Below, piece after piece: positions 47,001 through 55,073 of a stretch of 64,000 nucleotides of DNA. The stretch lies in the NCBI RefSeq assembly GCF_963675165.1, contig NC_087387.1, forward strand, positions 639,501-703,500, written 5' to 3'. Positions within the stretch are counted from its first letter, which is position 1. Every line of letters begins with the position of its first letter. Source of the stretch: Halichondria panicea. Its lineage: Eukaryota; Porifera; Demospongiae; Suberitida; Halichondriidae. The notes beneath the pieces were generated by a model. It was given only the letters and a program-made list of their open reading frames with translations. It was not told the origin of the DNA and did no database searches. The position numbers and the translations under genes were made by a program.

Positions 47001-48960
47001 GTGACATCACGACTGACCTGATAAGTGGTCGCTCGTTAACACTTGACATTCACAGCATGCTACACTCATGAACAAATTACAGTAAGTTGAACAGCATCAA
47101 AGGAACTTCATGCATACTGTAATGTGACACGGTATACAATTTTAATGTACCTTGCTGGACAGCTATTTAATAAACGCCATTGTTTTGTTTCCACAATAAA
47201 ACACACACTTTATAAAGCTTCAGCTAGTGCATGTAATTTTGCTATCGTGTACCATTGTCCCCCGTGTAATCAATGGCTCGGGGACTCTTTCAGCTGCCAT
47301 AACTTTAATTCCGTAGATCTAATTTCAACGATTTTATGATTTTATGAAAGCTTAGAAAGAGACCTTTCAAATGGTATCATCAAAGTTTATATTCGAGAGA
47401 TGACAGAATTTGCCAATTTCGGCCAAATACCATGGATTATAGCCCATGGTCCAAGGCCAAAAAATGACCCCATCTAACATTTGGATTTAAACACATCATT
47501 TGAAAGGTCTCTTTCTAAGCTTTCAGAAAATAATAAAAATTTTGAAATTGGATCAACGATACCAAAGTTATGGCTGCTGAAAGATGTTCAACTACATCTA
47601 TACCCATTGTCCGTGTAATCAATGGTTCGGGGACTCTTTTCAGTCATCATAACTTAAATTCTGTAGATCCAAGTGCAATGATTTTAGGATTTTCTGAAAG
47701 CTTAGAAGCAGACCTTTCAAATGGTACCAATGTTTATATTTGAGAGATGACAGAATTTTCCCGAATGCCATGGATGTCTAAGGCCGAAAAATGACACAAT
47801 AGATGACACAACTCACTGGTTTGCCGTCTTTGCCCCACCTCCCCTTGCCTGCCGACTTGGCAGCTGCCTCTAGTGTATTGAGCCGCTGCACTTCCTCACT
47901 CTCCCGTCCAGTCTGTCTCACTTCTGCCAGTCCCTCGGACAACAAAAGGTCGATAACACTCTTATTCTCTCCGTCAACTGTGATGGATACAGTGCCGTAT
48001 TCTCTCTTAGTGTTGGTGGTGTACTCGACAACAAAGGACACTTCCTTCCCAACCAGGAGATTGCGAAGATACTCTCTTGTCTCCCACGCAAACGGCTGTG
48101 TGTGTGTGTGTGAGGGGGGGGAGGGGGGGAGGTTGACGATCATTAATTTGTAATAATTATGGTATAATTATGGTGTAGTAAGCATAAGAGGTTTCCAAAA
48201 ACATCAATAGATATAATTATGAGACTATACTAGCTTTCATTTGCACATAATATATATTAGAAATGTTGCCATTTGACCATTTGATGATATGGCATGGTCA
48301 TTGTACTAGCTGAAAGAGAACAGCTATACAATAAATTATAAGCCCAAGAACTAATACAAGAGCTATACTATTACACTATAGTCAATACAAACAATGCATT
48401 ACCTCATCCTTGCTGTCTACGCTGCCCTCCACGTTAGGGTTGGCTCGACGTGCCAGTTTAGGAGTTGTGATACCACTCAGAGCGAGTGTCCTCTCAGGAG
48501 GTGGTCCATTCCGCACCTGACCCCTAATCACCATGGAGTCACCGGACAAAACCTGCAGAATAGGAGGGGGGAGGGGCTCATTAGATGTAGTGTGTGTGTG
48601 TGTGTGTGAGTGAGTGTGTGTGAGTGTGTGTGTGCATGTGATGAAGTTGTTTAGTTCTAACAAACCACAAGCTACCTCATCCAGACCACAAGCCAGGAAG
48701 ACAGTGTCAACCACACAGACTTGACTAACTTGTTGTTCAGTTTAATTAATATATAATGTAGCCTTAGGCCCTATGTACCGTGAATGCTACAATATAAAAT
48801 GGGTAATGTTTATAGTTTGTGTGTGTGGATATAGTAGACTGCATTCAGTAGTGGTTGAGATAATATAAGAAATGGTGGTTTTATGGAGATCTCTTAGTCA
48901 TCATACCTGCTTGACAATTCCTCGTCGTGTGCTCGGAGCCTGATTACTAGCTTGAGACAT
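23029..48960 (-). CDS. SND1: Tudor-SN / staphylococcal nuclease domain-containing protein 1, 23 exons, intact
   Basis: Multifunctional RNA-binding protein with four SN-like domains followed by a Tudor domain embedded in a fifth SN domain. Family roles are RISC association, RNA decay and editing, splicing and transcription co-activation. Exons in order of transcription: 48960-48907, 48552-48403, 48095-47817, 47017-46936, 46722-46631, 46523-46368, 45930-45824, 45298-45113, 44766-44643, 44551-44451, 44129-43880, 43669-43597, 43311-43205, 42995-42795, 42048-41883, 41464-41341, 41164-41098, 41012-40960, 34971-34917, 34663-34571, 30587-30477, 26448-26404, 23094-23029. They total 2,742 nt, 913 codons plus stop, with matching phases and GT/AG borders throughout. 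Recognisable blocks: EHVRDG (SN2), [11 protein letters not shown] and HRVAD (SN3), VEVEVES (SN4), [10 protein letters not shown] and YMDYGN (Tudor, about residues 720-790), and the C-terminal VYGD...EFGY motif. The 5' half is compact. Introns 18, 20, 21 and 22 are 3-6 kb long and loaded with transposons. Exons 12-22 lie in duplication copy 2; the last exon lies beyond it. Confidence 0.96.
24370..24520 (-). repeat. Dispersed repeat, TGCCTCG... family (5' part)
   Basis: Read on the minus strand it has GCGCAAGCGAGGTATACGG, then a TG tract, then a segment matching 15,340-15,420. Located in SND1 intron 22. Confidence 0.65.
26615..26812. mobile_element. Family-A MITE, copy-2 counterpart of 1741-1938
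   Basis: Same 198-bp length and ends as 1741-1938, with scattered substitutions. It is in SND1 intron 21, about 170 bp from exon 22. Confidence 0.85.
27325..27519. mobile_element. Family-A MITE, copy-2 counterpart of 2467-2677
   Basis: Left end CTATAGCGGGTAATTTTCGT and right end CGAAAATTACCCGCTATACG. Confidence 0.8.
28158..28260. repeat. (CA)n/(CGCA)n microsatellite, copy 2
   Basis: CACACA followed by CGCACGCA units. Copy 1 has only short tracts at the equivalent places (3,340-3,365 and 3,768-3,785). Confidence 0.9.
29003..29383. mobile_element. Two adjacent family-A-related MITEs, copy-2 counterparts
   Basis: 29003-29187 and 29199-29383 correspond to the pair at 4526-4911. Confidence 0.75.
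29913..30333. mobile_element. 421-bp MITE with perfect 36-bp terminal inverted repeats
   Basis: Arms at 29913-29948 and 30298-30333 are perfect inverse complements (outer end TGTGACAGGCTCTGGG). Copy 1 has the empty site near 5,432, so the element inserted after the duplication. Target duplication is very short (2-3 A/T). No ORF of transposase length. It lies in SND1 intron 21, about 140 bp from exon 21. Confidence 0.9.
30335..30468. mobile_element. Family-A MITE fragment abutting SND1 exon 21
   Basis: Counterpart of 5447-5579 in the working gene. On the minus strand the exon 21 donor GTAAGT (30476-30471) is followed after two bases by TACCCTATAGCGAGTAATTT, the MITE end. Confidence 0.55.
31440..33385. 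mobile_element. 1,946-bp non-autonomous DNA transposon with GGCC target duplication
   Basis: Present only in copy 2. Copy 1 is uninterrupted at about 6,555. Both ends begin CACAAGCGTTTC in inverse orientation, flanked by GGCC on both sides (31436-31439 and 33386-33389), a single GGCC in the empty site. Internal frames are all under 80 codons and resemble no transposase. It lies in SND1 intron 20. Confidence 0.88.
33770..33912. mobile_element. Degenerate family-A MITE, copy-2 counterpart of 6951-7084
   Basis: Same ends and internal paired blocks. It is in SND1 intron 20, about 385 bp beyond the GGCC-flanked transposon. Confidence 0.6.
34972..35022. repeat. (TG)n microsatellite forming the SND1 exon 19 acceptor
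   Basis: On the transcribed strand (CA)n runs up to CACACAG, the acceptor of exon 19, with no classical pyrimidine tract in between. Confidence 0.95.
35616..36107 (+). CDS. Uncertain 163-codon ORF, antisense in SND1 intron 18 (copy 2)
   Basis: Counterpart of 8797-9276, open from the equivalent ATG. Its last residues ([10 protein letters not shown]) differ because a short indel moves the stop. No splice sites, promoter or poly(A) signal were recognised around it. Replacement and silent differences between the copies give no sign of purifying selection. Confidence 0.2.
   Translation: MEELTPFLLTSPFFRYIVYKCLWRAGNRLGILYIYYRIKPDGRIFDECVNTPSFATHVFKLANENRQTHNRCRCMDRVYYCISTTIIVPPSHDRNNMGSDIDENNKQDMRSSVITSTPWGNLIRHFGIEIHPNTVKLNTDNECYTHAHGVLLCWVRRNIIQNN
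37363..38012. repeat. Tandem array of 127-147-bp units, expanded in copy 2
   Basis: Unit landmarks GGGCGTAATGGATATTATGT start at 37451, 37578, 37725, 37872 and 37987. Copy 1 has a single unit (about 10,517-10,640). Two units contain an extra 20-bp doubling. Because 147 is divisible by three, one frame stays open for 172 codons, which I read as a by-product. Confidence 0.9.
38134..39234 (-). mobile_element. ~1.1-kb copy-2-specific insertion of a dispersed repeat
   Basis: Copy 1 runs straight from the equivalent of 38,130 to 39,237 (near 10,770). The inserted DNA starts, read on the minus strand, with TGCCTCGAGGCGTAGCCGCA. Its part at 38,980-39,235 is related to 15,277-15,530 and 61,090-61,325. 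It contains a family-A MITE (38354-38589). No TIR or clear transposase frame, so class unknown. The other end has a CAAGCG/CGCTTG hairpin. Confidence 0.75.
38354..38589. mobile_element. Family-A MITE variant nested in the 1.1-kb insertion
   Basis: 236 bp with ends TACCGTATAGCGCGAAATTT and AAATTTCGCGCTATACGGTA, perfect inverse complements over 20 bp. It nests in an element that is itself absent from copy 1. Confidence 0.85.
40086..40296. mobile_element. Family-C MITE, copy 2
   Basis: TATCGTATTACTAGAATG left and CATTCTAGTAATATGGTA right. It is in SND1 intron 18. Confidence 0.7.
41470..41640. repeat. Three tandem ~61-bp units next to the family-D hairpin
   Basis: The unit GGCAAGCACGGGGATAAAGA...CTATTCAGGCTCAGAGGAG occurs three times in copy 2 and once in copy 1. 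The unit's last bases are the outer end of the neighbouring hairpin element. Confidence 0.9.
41636..41752. mobile_element. Family-D hairpin MITE (CAGAGGAGGTACGACAT ends)
   Basis: 117-bp near-perfect stem-loop, left CAGAGGAGGTACGACATCCG, right CGTACCTCCTCTG. Absent from copy 1. Flanks ATCCAGACT and ATTCAGGCT look like an imperfect 7-9 bp target duplication. It is in SND1 intron 15. Confidence 0.8.
42185..42384. mobile_element. Family-C MITE, opposite orientation, copy 2
   Basis: TATCGTATTACTAGAATG left and ATATTCTAGTAATACGGTA right. It lies in SND1 intron 14, about 140 bp upstream of exon 15 in transcription. Confidence 0.75.
43316..43335. repeat. Poly-G run (poly-C on the SND1 strand)
   Basis: Twenty G in a row. 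Read on the minus strand this is a C20 tract followed by CTAAG, the acceptor of SND1 exon 13, so the homopolymer serves as the pyrimidine tract. Confidence 0.9.
44204..44429. mobile_element. Family-A-related MITE in SND1 intron 10
   Basis: Right end CGAAAATTACCTGCTATACG is typical; left end TACTGTACGAAGTTATTCCC is diverged. Internal GCATCATACGAAAATT pairs with the left half and is shared with 46785-46890. Confidence 0.6.
46785..46890. mobile_element. Short family-A-related MITE in SND1 intron 4
   Basis: Left end ACTGTATAGCAAGTTATTTT and right end AAATTTCCCGCTACAGGGTA, with the internal GAGCATCATGC motif of 44204-44429. Confidence 0.6.
47288..47584. mobile_element. Family-B palindromic MITE (CAGCTGCCATAACTTTAATT ends)
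   Basis: About 297 bp in SND1 intron 3. The left arm TTTCAGCTGCCATAACTTTA pairs with right arm AAAGTTATGGCTGCTGAAAG. GAAAGCTTAGAAAGAGACC pairs with GGTCTCTTTCTAAGCTTTC. The centre contains the paired ACCATGG motifs. Confidence 0.8.
47620..47790. mobile_element. Family-B MITE, left half
   Basis: CATCATAACTTAAATTCTGT, then GAAAGCTTAGAAGCAGACCT and TCAAATGGTACC follow the same order as the left half of 47288-47584. It ends next to the SND1 exon 3 donor. Confidence 0.65.
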
Positions 48961-49156
48961 TTTGCTTTCACTGGGTGCTTTTGTTTTGGATACAATAGAA
49001 GTAGAAAATATACTATAAAGGTTGATGATCAATACATTCTTTGTGAGTGAAGTTGCAACCACGTGGTTGTGGTCATTCGCTAACTTAGAACACTAGAAAA
49101 ATTGAAATGAAACTTCTTTGTGGAACTATTTCGACGATCTTTACCGTTTTCAAAAA
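48961..49156. promoter_or_regulatory. Bidirectional promoter region SND1 / TMEM216
   Basis: Only 196 bp separate the divergent start codons of SND1 (48960, minus) and TMEM216 (49157, plus). It contains the perfect 14-bp palindrome CAACCACGTGGTTG (49056-49069), centred on the E-box CACGTG (bHLH-ZIP type: USF, MYC/MAX, MITF). No TATA box is evident. That one element serves both genes is an inference from position. Confidence 0.55.
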
Positions 49157-49937
49157 ATGGCCAATTCTAAAAGAATCTCATCTCTACCGCTGCAAGTCGT
49201 GCTCTACTTCAATGGCTGGTTTCTGGTCCTCTTCTACATAGCAGAAATGGCCTTATTAATATACAAAGGTACCTACAAGAATCAACTCTTTTTTACAACA
49301 CCGTGCCCAATACATTCTCTCACTTTTTCAGCTACAACATCAGCATCATATCCCCCTGGTAACCTAGCAGCAGAGGTCATCTTATTATTAATTCTTTGTC
49401 TACTGGACATCATTAGGATATACTATGGTGAGTTGCATAAGTTTCAAATTTTATATTTTGTGTGCAGCGAAAAAGTGGGAGGGGCTCATGTTATGTGTTT
49501 CTTTGTGCAGGAGCTAAAGGGAATCTAACAGAGCGAAAGCTACCACTTCTTCTGTCTCTTCTGTTTGTGCCTCCATTGGTCGGAGGGTATCTGTATCTCA
49601 CAGTGTGGCAAACAACAATGTAAGAGTAGTTAATTTTAATATAATTATTAAAGTCTTGTTTGGCATAAATTATGATCATAGTGTAGTGTAGCTTAGGTTT
49701 GGCACTTCATTGAAAGTTTATAACTGGATACTTGGTTAATGCTACACCCCTCCCCCCTCACACGCACACACAGACACAGATTAGAATATGTTTTGCTAGC
49801 CCTCGGTTACACAGGCCTGTTACTGGAGCTGGTCATCGGAGCCATCACTCTGATAGTCTTTCAAAGGTATATTATAGCCATCGCCATTGTTGCAATGATA
49901 TCATTTTTTGTCTTGCAGGAGTGAACTCCTAGGCTGA
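49157..49937 (+). CDS. TMEM216: TMEM216-like ciliary transition-zone membrane protein, 5 exons
   Basis: Exons 49157-49268, 49332-49427, 49511-49619, 49780-49866 and 49919-49937 join in phase into 140 residues plus stop. The human protein has about 145. The family sits in the ciliary transition zone (tectonic/MKS complex) and is mutated in Joubert and Meckel syndromes. The assignment rests on the KR-SS-PL start, the FNGWF motif at the first membrane segment, the LLDIIRIYYG-AKGNLTERK junction (human EVIRLFFGTKGNL) and a short polar C-terminus. Four hydrophobic helices are visible: LYFNGWFLVLFYIAEMALLIY, AAEVILLLILCLLDIIRIYY, PLLLSLLFVPPLVGGYLYL and VLLALGYTGLLLELVIGAI. The chosen start aligns with the family; an in-frame ATG at 49118 would add 13 residues. 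Exon 4's acceptor is the end of a CA-type tract. Confidence 0.92.
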
Positions 49938-50092
49938 ATATCTCATCATAATTATGTAGCTACTGACAAAAACAAATTCATCATCTGAACTGCATGTCAT
50001 GACTAGAATAATTTTCAATAATGATATCATGCACGAGGTATACAATTCAATGCACTTATTCCTTATCATAAAATTACGTTTATACCATGTTA

Positions 50093-50098
50093 TTTTAT
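50093..50098 (-). terminator. Poly(A) signal, MYLIP-like gene
   Basis: AATAAA on the minus strand about 130 bp beyond the MYLIP-like stop (50230), close to TMEM216's 3' end. Confidence 0.5.
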
Positions 50099-50138
50099 TT
50101 AAAGATGTTATGGTGTATTGAGAAGACAAATTTACACA

Positions 50139-50144
50139 AATAAA
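50139..50144 (+). terminator. Poly(A) signal, TMEM216
   Basis: AATAAA on the plus strand about 200 bp after the TMEM216 stop, the first canonical signal downstream. It lies beyond the MYLIP-like signal on the opposite strand. Confidence 0.55.
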
Positions 50145-50229
50145 TAGCAATCAAAGAAAAGTTTGTGTGATAAAATAATCATCTTCAAGCTGGTTTTAAA
50201 ATGTCAGTTTTTTGCATGTTGCAAAGTGA

Positions 50230-53200
50230 TTACAAGTACTTGGTGTATACAGACTGTACATACGCCACTGGGTGCCTGCATACAGGGCATTTATCCAGCT
50301 TTTTGGCACATCCATCACATGCTACATAGTGTCCACAGGGGCAAAAAACAGAGGAGATTAGTTCATCCATACACACGTTGCACAGCCTCTCATCTTGGAT
50401 CTTGAGTAGGAGCTGTTGGAATGCTTTACTTTGTGCTCCTGTTAGAGGCTCGAGTGTGCTCTCTTCCGTCTGTGTGTGAGGGTGTGTGTGAGAGTGTGAG
50501 GTGTGTGGAGTGAGGGGGTGTATTAGTTATACATGTGTACACACAGCAATGAATATTTCTTGTAGAATTCTCACAACATACGTCATTAACTGCTATAGTC
50601 AAAACAATGTGATGAATAATTGTAGATAATTATTATTATGCCTTCATTTTGCAGCACCGCCTTCAACTATGCACACACTGAAACAATAACAAAATCCAAC
50701 CCCCCAATATCCACCTACCTCTGAGAGATCTGTCTTTCTCGATGAACCTTGGCCATTGTTGGTCTCATCTGACCTCGATGACCCCACTCCTCTGTCGGAT
50801 GCCACAACTAGCGGTGGTGAAGGTGTGTAGGTCATGATGGACTCTGATTCACTCAGTTGCAGCTTTGCCTCGGGTAATAGTTGCTTGGCCAGGTTAGAAC
50901 TGGACATGGAGAGACCCCAAATGAGAGCTGTCTTGTTGTGGTTCTGACTGGAGGTCTCATCAACCTCTTCATTGCTATTCTCTTCAGTCCTACTGTAATA
51001 GAAATTAAAGCGATAAAGCAATGAAAAACACATTCCTTTTGCTTAGGAAAGCACTAAAACGCTATAATTATATGAGTTTTATCCTGGGAAAGAAATGAAC
51101 AAAGCAATGTTCTAGCAACAGCCCCCCCCCCCCCCTCCCAGTCCCCAGGCTACTCACACTGCTGAGAGGTTGATGTAGGCCAGTGAAGTGGGAGAAGGCT
51201 CATAGATGAGTGAGCTCTCATCCTGCACTTGATTCAGCAGCTGCCAGTAATGACGATACGCCTCGTTCTTAGTGTAGTGGATGTCGTAATAGTAGTGAGT
51301 CTCAAACTCCATTTTGAACACCTGCAGGTAGGCAACATGATGGTTAGCAGTACAAGCATTAGCGTCATACTACATAGCTATAGGACTTGAATTGATCATA
51401 TACACATACATACACGGAAAGGGTTGCACAACACTTATTGGGGGTTGAATGTTTCTTGCTTAGCTCTTTTGTGAATGGAACACCTCTCATACTGCACAAT
51501 GAGATGACAAGCTACACCTATCAAGCCCACCCACGTACCTTTTGACAAAATCGCTTTACTCGTGCATTTCTGTGGTCAGAATGGTTGAAGACACTGGGGG
51601 AGACTGTAGTCTGGTGGAGGAACACCTGAGCTTCTGTGACAGAGCGGAACAGAGAACGGGAGATGGCATGGTTGGGAACATGGAACACTATCTTCTTGGT
51701 GACAGGGACACCAGTCCCCTCCTCTCTTGTGAGGTACGAGAAGGCAAAGAACTTGTAGCCAAAGGAAACTTGAGTGATGTTGTAAAATGTAACTCTGTAA
51801 AATAATAAAAACATTTGTTTAAAAACTTGGATATTATTTTAGGCTAATCACAATGCAAACAGTGGCTGTTTAATGTTGTGGGAGAAATTCCTCTACTTTG
51901 AACAAGGCTACATAATTCACACAAACACATAATTATTTTGCAAACACACAATGCTGTAACACACCTTTTCTTGATGGATAGCTGAGTGTCATAGACAGCC
52001 ACATAGCGAGCACCCACTCCCAACACAACCACCTCATTGTTGAGCACAGCTGGATAGTACTGCATTCCAAAGCCATCCACTTGGTACACAGTCGTCAGCA
52101 TCAGTGATTGGGCATCAGTCTTAGATACACCTGTGATTTTTCACATGAGACTTGCCATAGGTATACGATATACTGTGTTTGTTTGTGTGTTTGTGTTACT
52201 GCATGCTCTATCATTTGTGCAAATGCTCCCATTCTAAAGTTGAATTGATCTGTAACAACAGTAGTGAGTGATATTTAATGAAGCATATTCTATATCTGTA
52301 GGCGTGCAAGGGGGCTGGTTGAATGAACATTCTCCATAATCGTTGTATCCTTACAAAGAATGTCCCTGTTTGTACAAAAACATCGGCAGGTAAGTTTTCA
52401 TGCAGTGTTATGATTGAAACCAATCGCCTAGGTTCTGTTGTATAGATACTAAACTTTCAAAAAGGAATGAAATGATTAACCGGAATCACAAAAGACGTTT
52501 CATGTACACAAACTTGGTAGGGAATCACAATGCTTGAGATTGAAATTTGTACGGGCAGTTTGGAATGTGGTTGCATACCTTGATCGGTACTAGACAGCAT
52601 TTATAGTGCACAATCTAAGTGTAGCTTTTGTGGAGCTGCACTTGTTGTCTAACAAACAATTAGGTACTACAATACACACACTGCAAATGAAGTGATAGTA
52701 CTATATATTGGTTGTCATTGAAAACTGCTCGAAGCCTTTCCTGCATGTACAGATAGCTAGGGTCCATTTGTCATTGAAAACTGCTCAAAGCCTTTCCTGC
52801 ATGTACAGATAGCTAGGGTATCCGGTTGTCATTGAAAACTGCTCAAAGCCTTTCAAACAACAACTGCATGTACAGATAGCTAGGGTATCCATTCGTTACG
52901 TTTCCTTTCAATTTATCTTTTTGTGACAACGTTTATTTAATCATACTCAATATACGGTACCATTTTCATTACCAACTATGAAAGTACTCTAGTATCAACA
53001 AAATCCACTACTCCTGAGGGTCAGTAATCATTATTTTCGCTCCATTATCAAACCAAGTGGCTCTCCCCGTTTTACTCCTGTTAACTATGTTTTATGGCCA
53101 AGTAATAATGAAGAAACACACGCAAATACTCACCTTTTAGTTTCTTGTGCTCCTTTTCTATCAGATGTCCATCTCCGCTGCTCCAGTTTGGAAAATAATC

Positions 53201-54440
53201 AGGATAAACGAGACCCCCAGCAGTGGTATGTCCTGTCGTAGTGGTTGAGTTGTGCTCCTTGGTGTCTCCAAAGTCGGCCTGCGCTATGGTGGCTCCTATC
53301 ATAGCCTTCTTGCTGTCCGGAACTCGAGTAAGGCCGTGGTGGATCTGGAACTTGAGATCCTTGTAGAAAGCTTCACTGCATGGATGTGTATAGTATAGTT
53401 CACGAAATATTTAACAAATATTTGCTACAAGTATGTGTTAGTTTACTCCAAACATGTTCTAGACTTACAGGTATCCATGCAGTAAACGAGGTGTACAAAG
53501 ACATTGGCTTACATTGTTGATGGTTGAAGCAGCAGCTCAACATCAGTGAAAAACTTGACAACAAAGAGGAGATTGTACGGAGGTTTCATTTTAAGTTGCC
53601 TCTTTAAACACAGTCTCTTATTAATCCAGACATTGCAATTGATATTCTTATCGACATACTGAAGACCAAAGTAGTCTTTTTCCACAATCCCAAGGATTTC
53701 ACACAGCTGCCAAAAAAAGAAATGTAGTCCATAGTAATTTAGACGACATATTTGGGTATTATTTTACTACATCTAACCATCAGCGTACTTTTGTGGACAT
53801 GTCTCCACAAAATATTATGCTGCCTTGAGTTTTTTCCGTCATAATAGAATTATGGTAGAAAAAGATGAATACATAGCTGGCAGTATATTAAAATAGTCAT
53901 GTCTGTGACAAGCGTAAGTCTGGTGTGTGGTTCGAGGAATGTTAAGAATCATCCCACTTGAAAGCCACTTTTGGATGTCAAGCATAACTGGTGGTCAAGT
54001 TAAGTGGGTGTTGGATATAGACCTACACAAATATTAACTAGAGAAGTATACTGTATACCATACACTGTGTGTGGGAAGTGCTAAGTGTATAGACGACTGT
54101 GTCTCCTACACAAGCAGGTCACCATGATGTAAATAACTATAGGAAACACTTGCTGGGGAATTTCACAAGCTCTAGCTGAAAATTACAAATTACAATCGTT
54201 AGCTATAATGCAAATAACAACAGAATGCAGCATTTTTAAAATTCAAATAGATACTGAAAAGCATTTTACAAATGCACTTACTTCATTCAGGCAGTCTTGT
54301 CCAGTGCAGTTGCTGGGCAGTGTCAGAGAGTACATGGTCTTGTCAGGGTGGGTTATTCTGAATTCAACCATTTTCTTTTTGCTCTTTGAGCTAGTTTCAA
54401 GACTTGCCACTGGTCTCCCAGGTATCTCCACTCTTTGCAT
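50230..54440 (-). CDS. MYLIP: MYLIP/IDOL-like FERM-RING E3 ubiquitin ligase, 8 exons
   Basis: Exons 54440-54282, 53706-53513, 53375-53134, 52130-51965, 51794-51539, 51321-51158, 50992-50719 and 50469-50230 join in phase into 564 codons plus stop. The N-terminal FERM domain is clear: RITHPDKTMYSL with GQDCLNE (F1), then the ILGIVEKDYFGLQY motif and VVKFF, and a PH-like F3 lobe in exons 4-5. The C-terminus is a RING of MYLIP type with Cys 515, 518, 528, 530, His 532 and Cys 536, 539, 546, 549 (FCPCGH...CPVC), followed by VAYVQSVYTKYL. In vertebrates MYLIP ubiquitinates LDL-family receptors and binds myosin regulatory light chain; whether that holds here is unknown. The protein is about 120 residues longer than human MYLIP. 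The extra includes a Ser/Thr-rich stretch in exon 3 and a low-complexity linker in exon 7. An in-frame TAA two codons upstream supports the start; Met 24 is an alternative that aligns with the human N-terminus. Confidence 0.93.
52712..52890. repeat. Three tandem ~57-bp repeats in a MYLIP intron
   Basis: Units start at 52712, 52768 and 52826 with TTGTCATTGAAAACTGCTC and end with CAGATAGCTAGGGT. The third carries an 8-bp insertion. It lies in the intron between exons 3 and 4 of the MYLIP-like gene. Confidence 0.9.
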
Positions 54441-55073
54441 GTTCGGTTACGCCTTCACTTGCTCTGAGAAACGAATCACAACAACTGGAGCATGTGGAGC
54501 CTGGACCATGAATAGCTGGCATAAAAACCGCAGACAAACCGCAAATGTAACCTGAGAGTGCAGTGGGGTGGAGCTCACTGTGCTTTGCTGTTCAGCCAAT
54601 CCCCTTTTTGTGCACTGCAACTGCACGCTTGAATAGGGTGTAACCATGGAAGTGCTTGTTTACTGCCCAGGGGCAGAATAGCTCTGAGCTCAGCTGTTGT
54701 GGAAAACTGTCTAGTCTAGCTACTATGACCTCTGTATGGCAGAAAGCTCAAACCATGAATAGTTTTTTAGCTAGCCCACATCTGGCACATGTAAAATTAA
54801 TAATATTTCAGCTCCAGCTAGCTGGAAAAACTACATGATTTTTACAAGCTTTTAGCTGAGCCTCGCCTATCTGAGCGTGTGCAAAATTGCCAAAAAATTA
54901 ATGTGTTTGCACCTAGAAATTGTCAACCATTCAATGAATATCTGCAGCTATAATAATTACAGCTACAGTAATCAGTGCAGATCTAACGCATGCGTGATGC
55001 AATGTATACTTAAGGTTACTCGGCCATTTTCTCCAGGTCAGCAAAAAGCACATGGTTTTTGAACAGCCTAGCC
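54441..55073. promoter_or_regulatory. Divergent intergenic region, MYLIP-like / ZC3H10-like
   Basis: 633 bp between two head-to-head start codons, with no convincing open frame or TATA box. A CTCCAG just before GTCAGC at 55031-55036 could be an acceptor of a 5' UTR intron for the plus-strand gene. An upstream ATG at 55052 opens a 17-codon frame ending at 55102, overlapping the main start in another frame. Confidence 0.4.
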
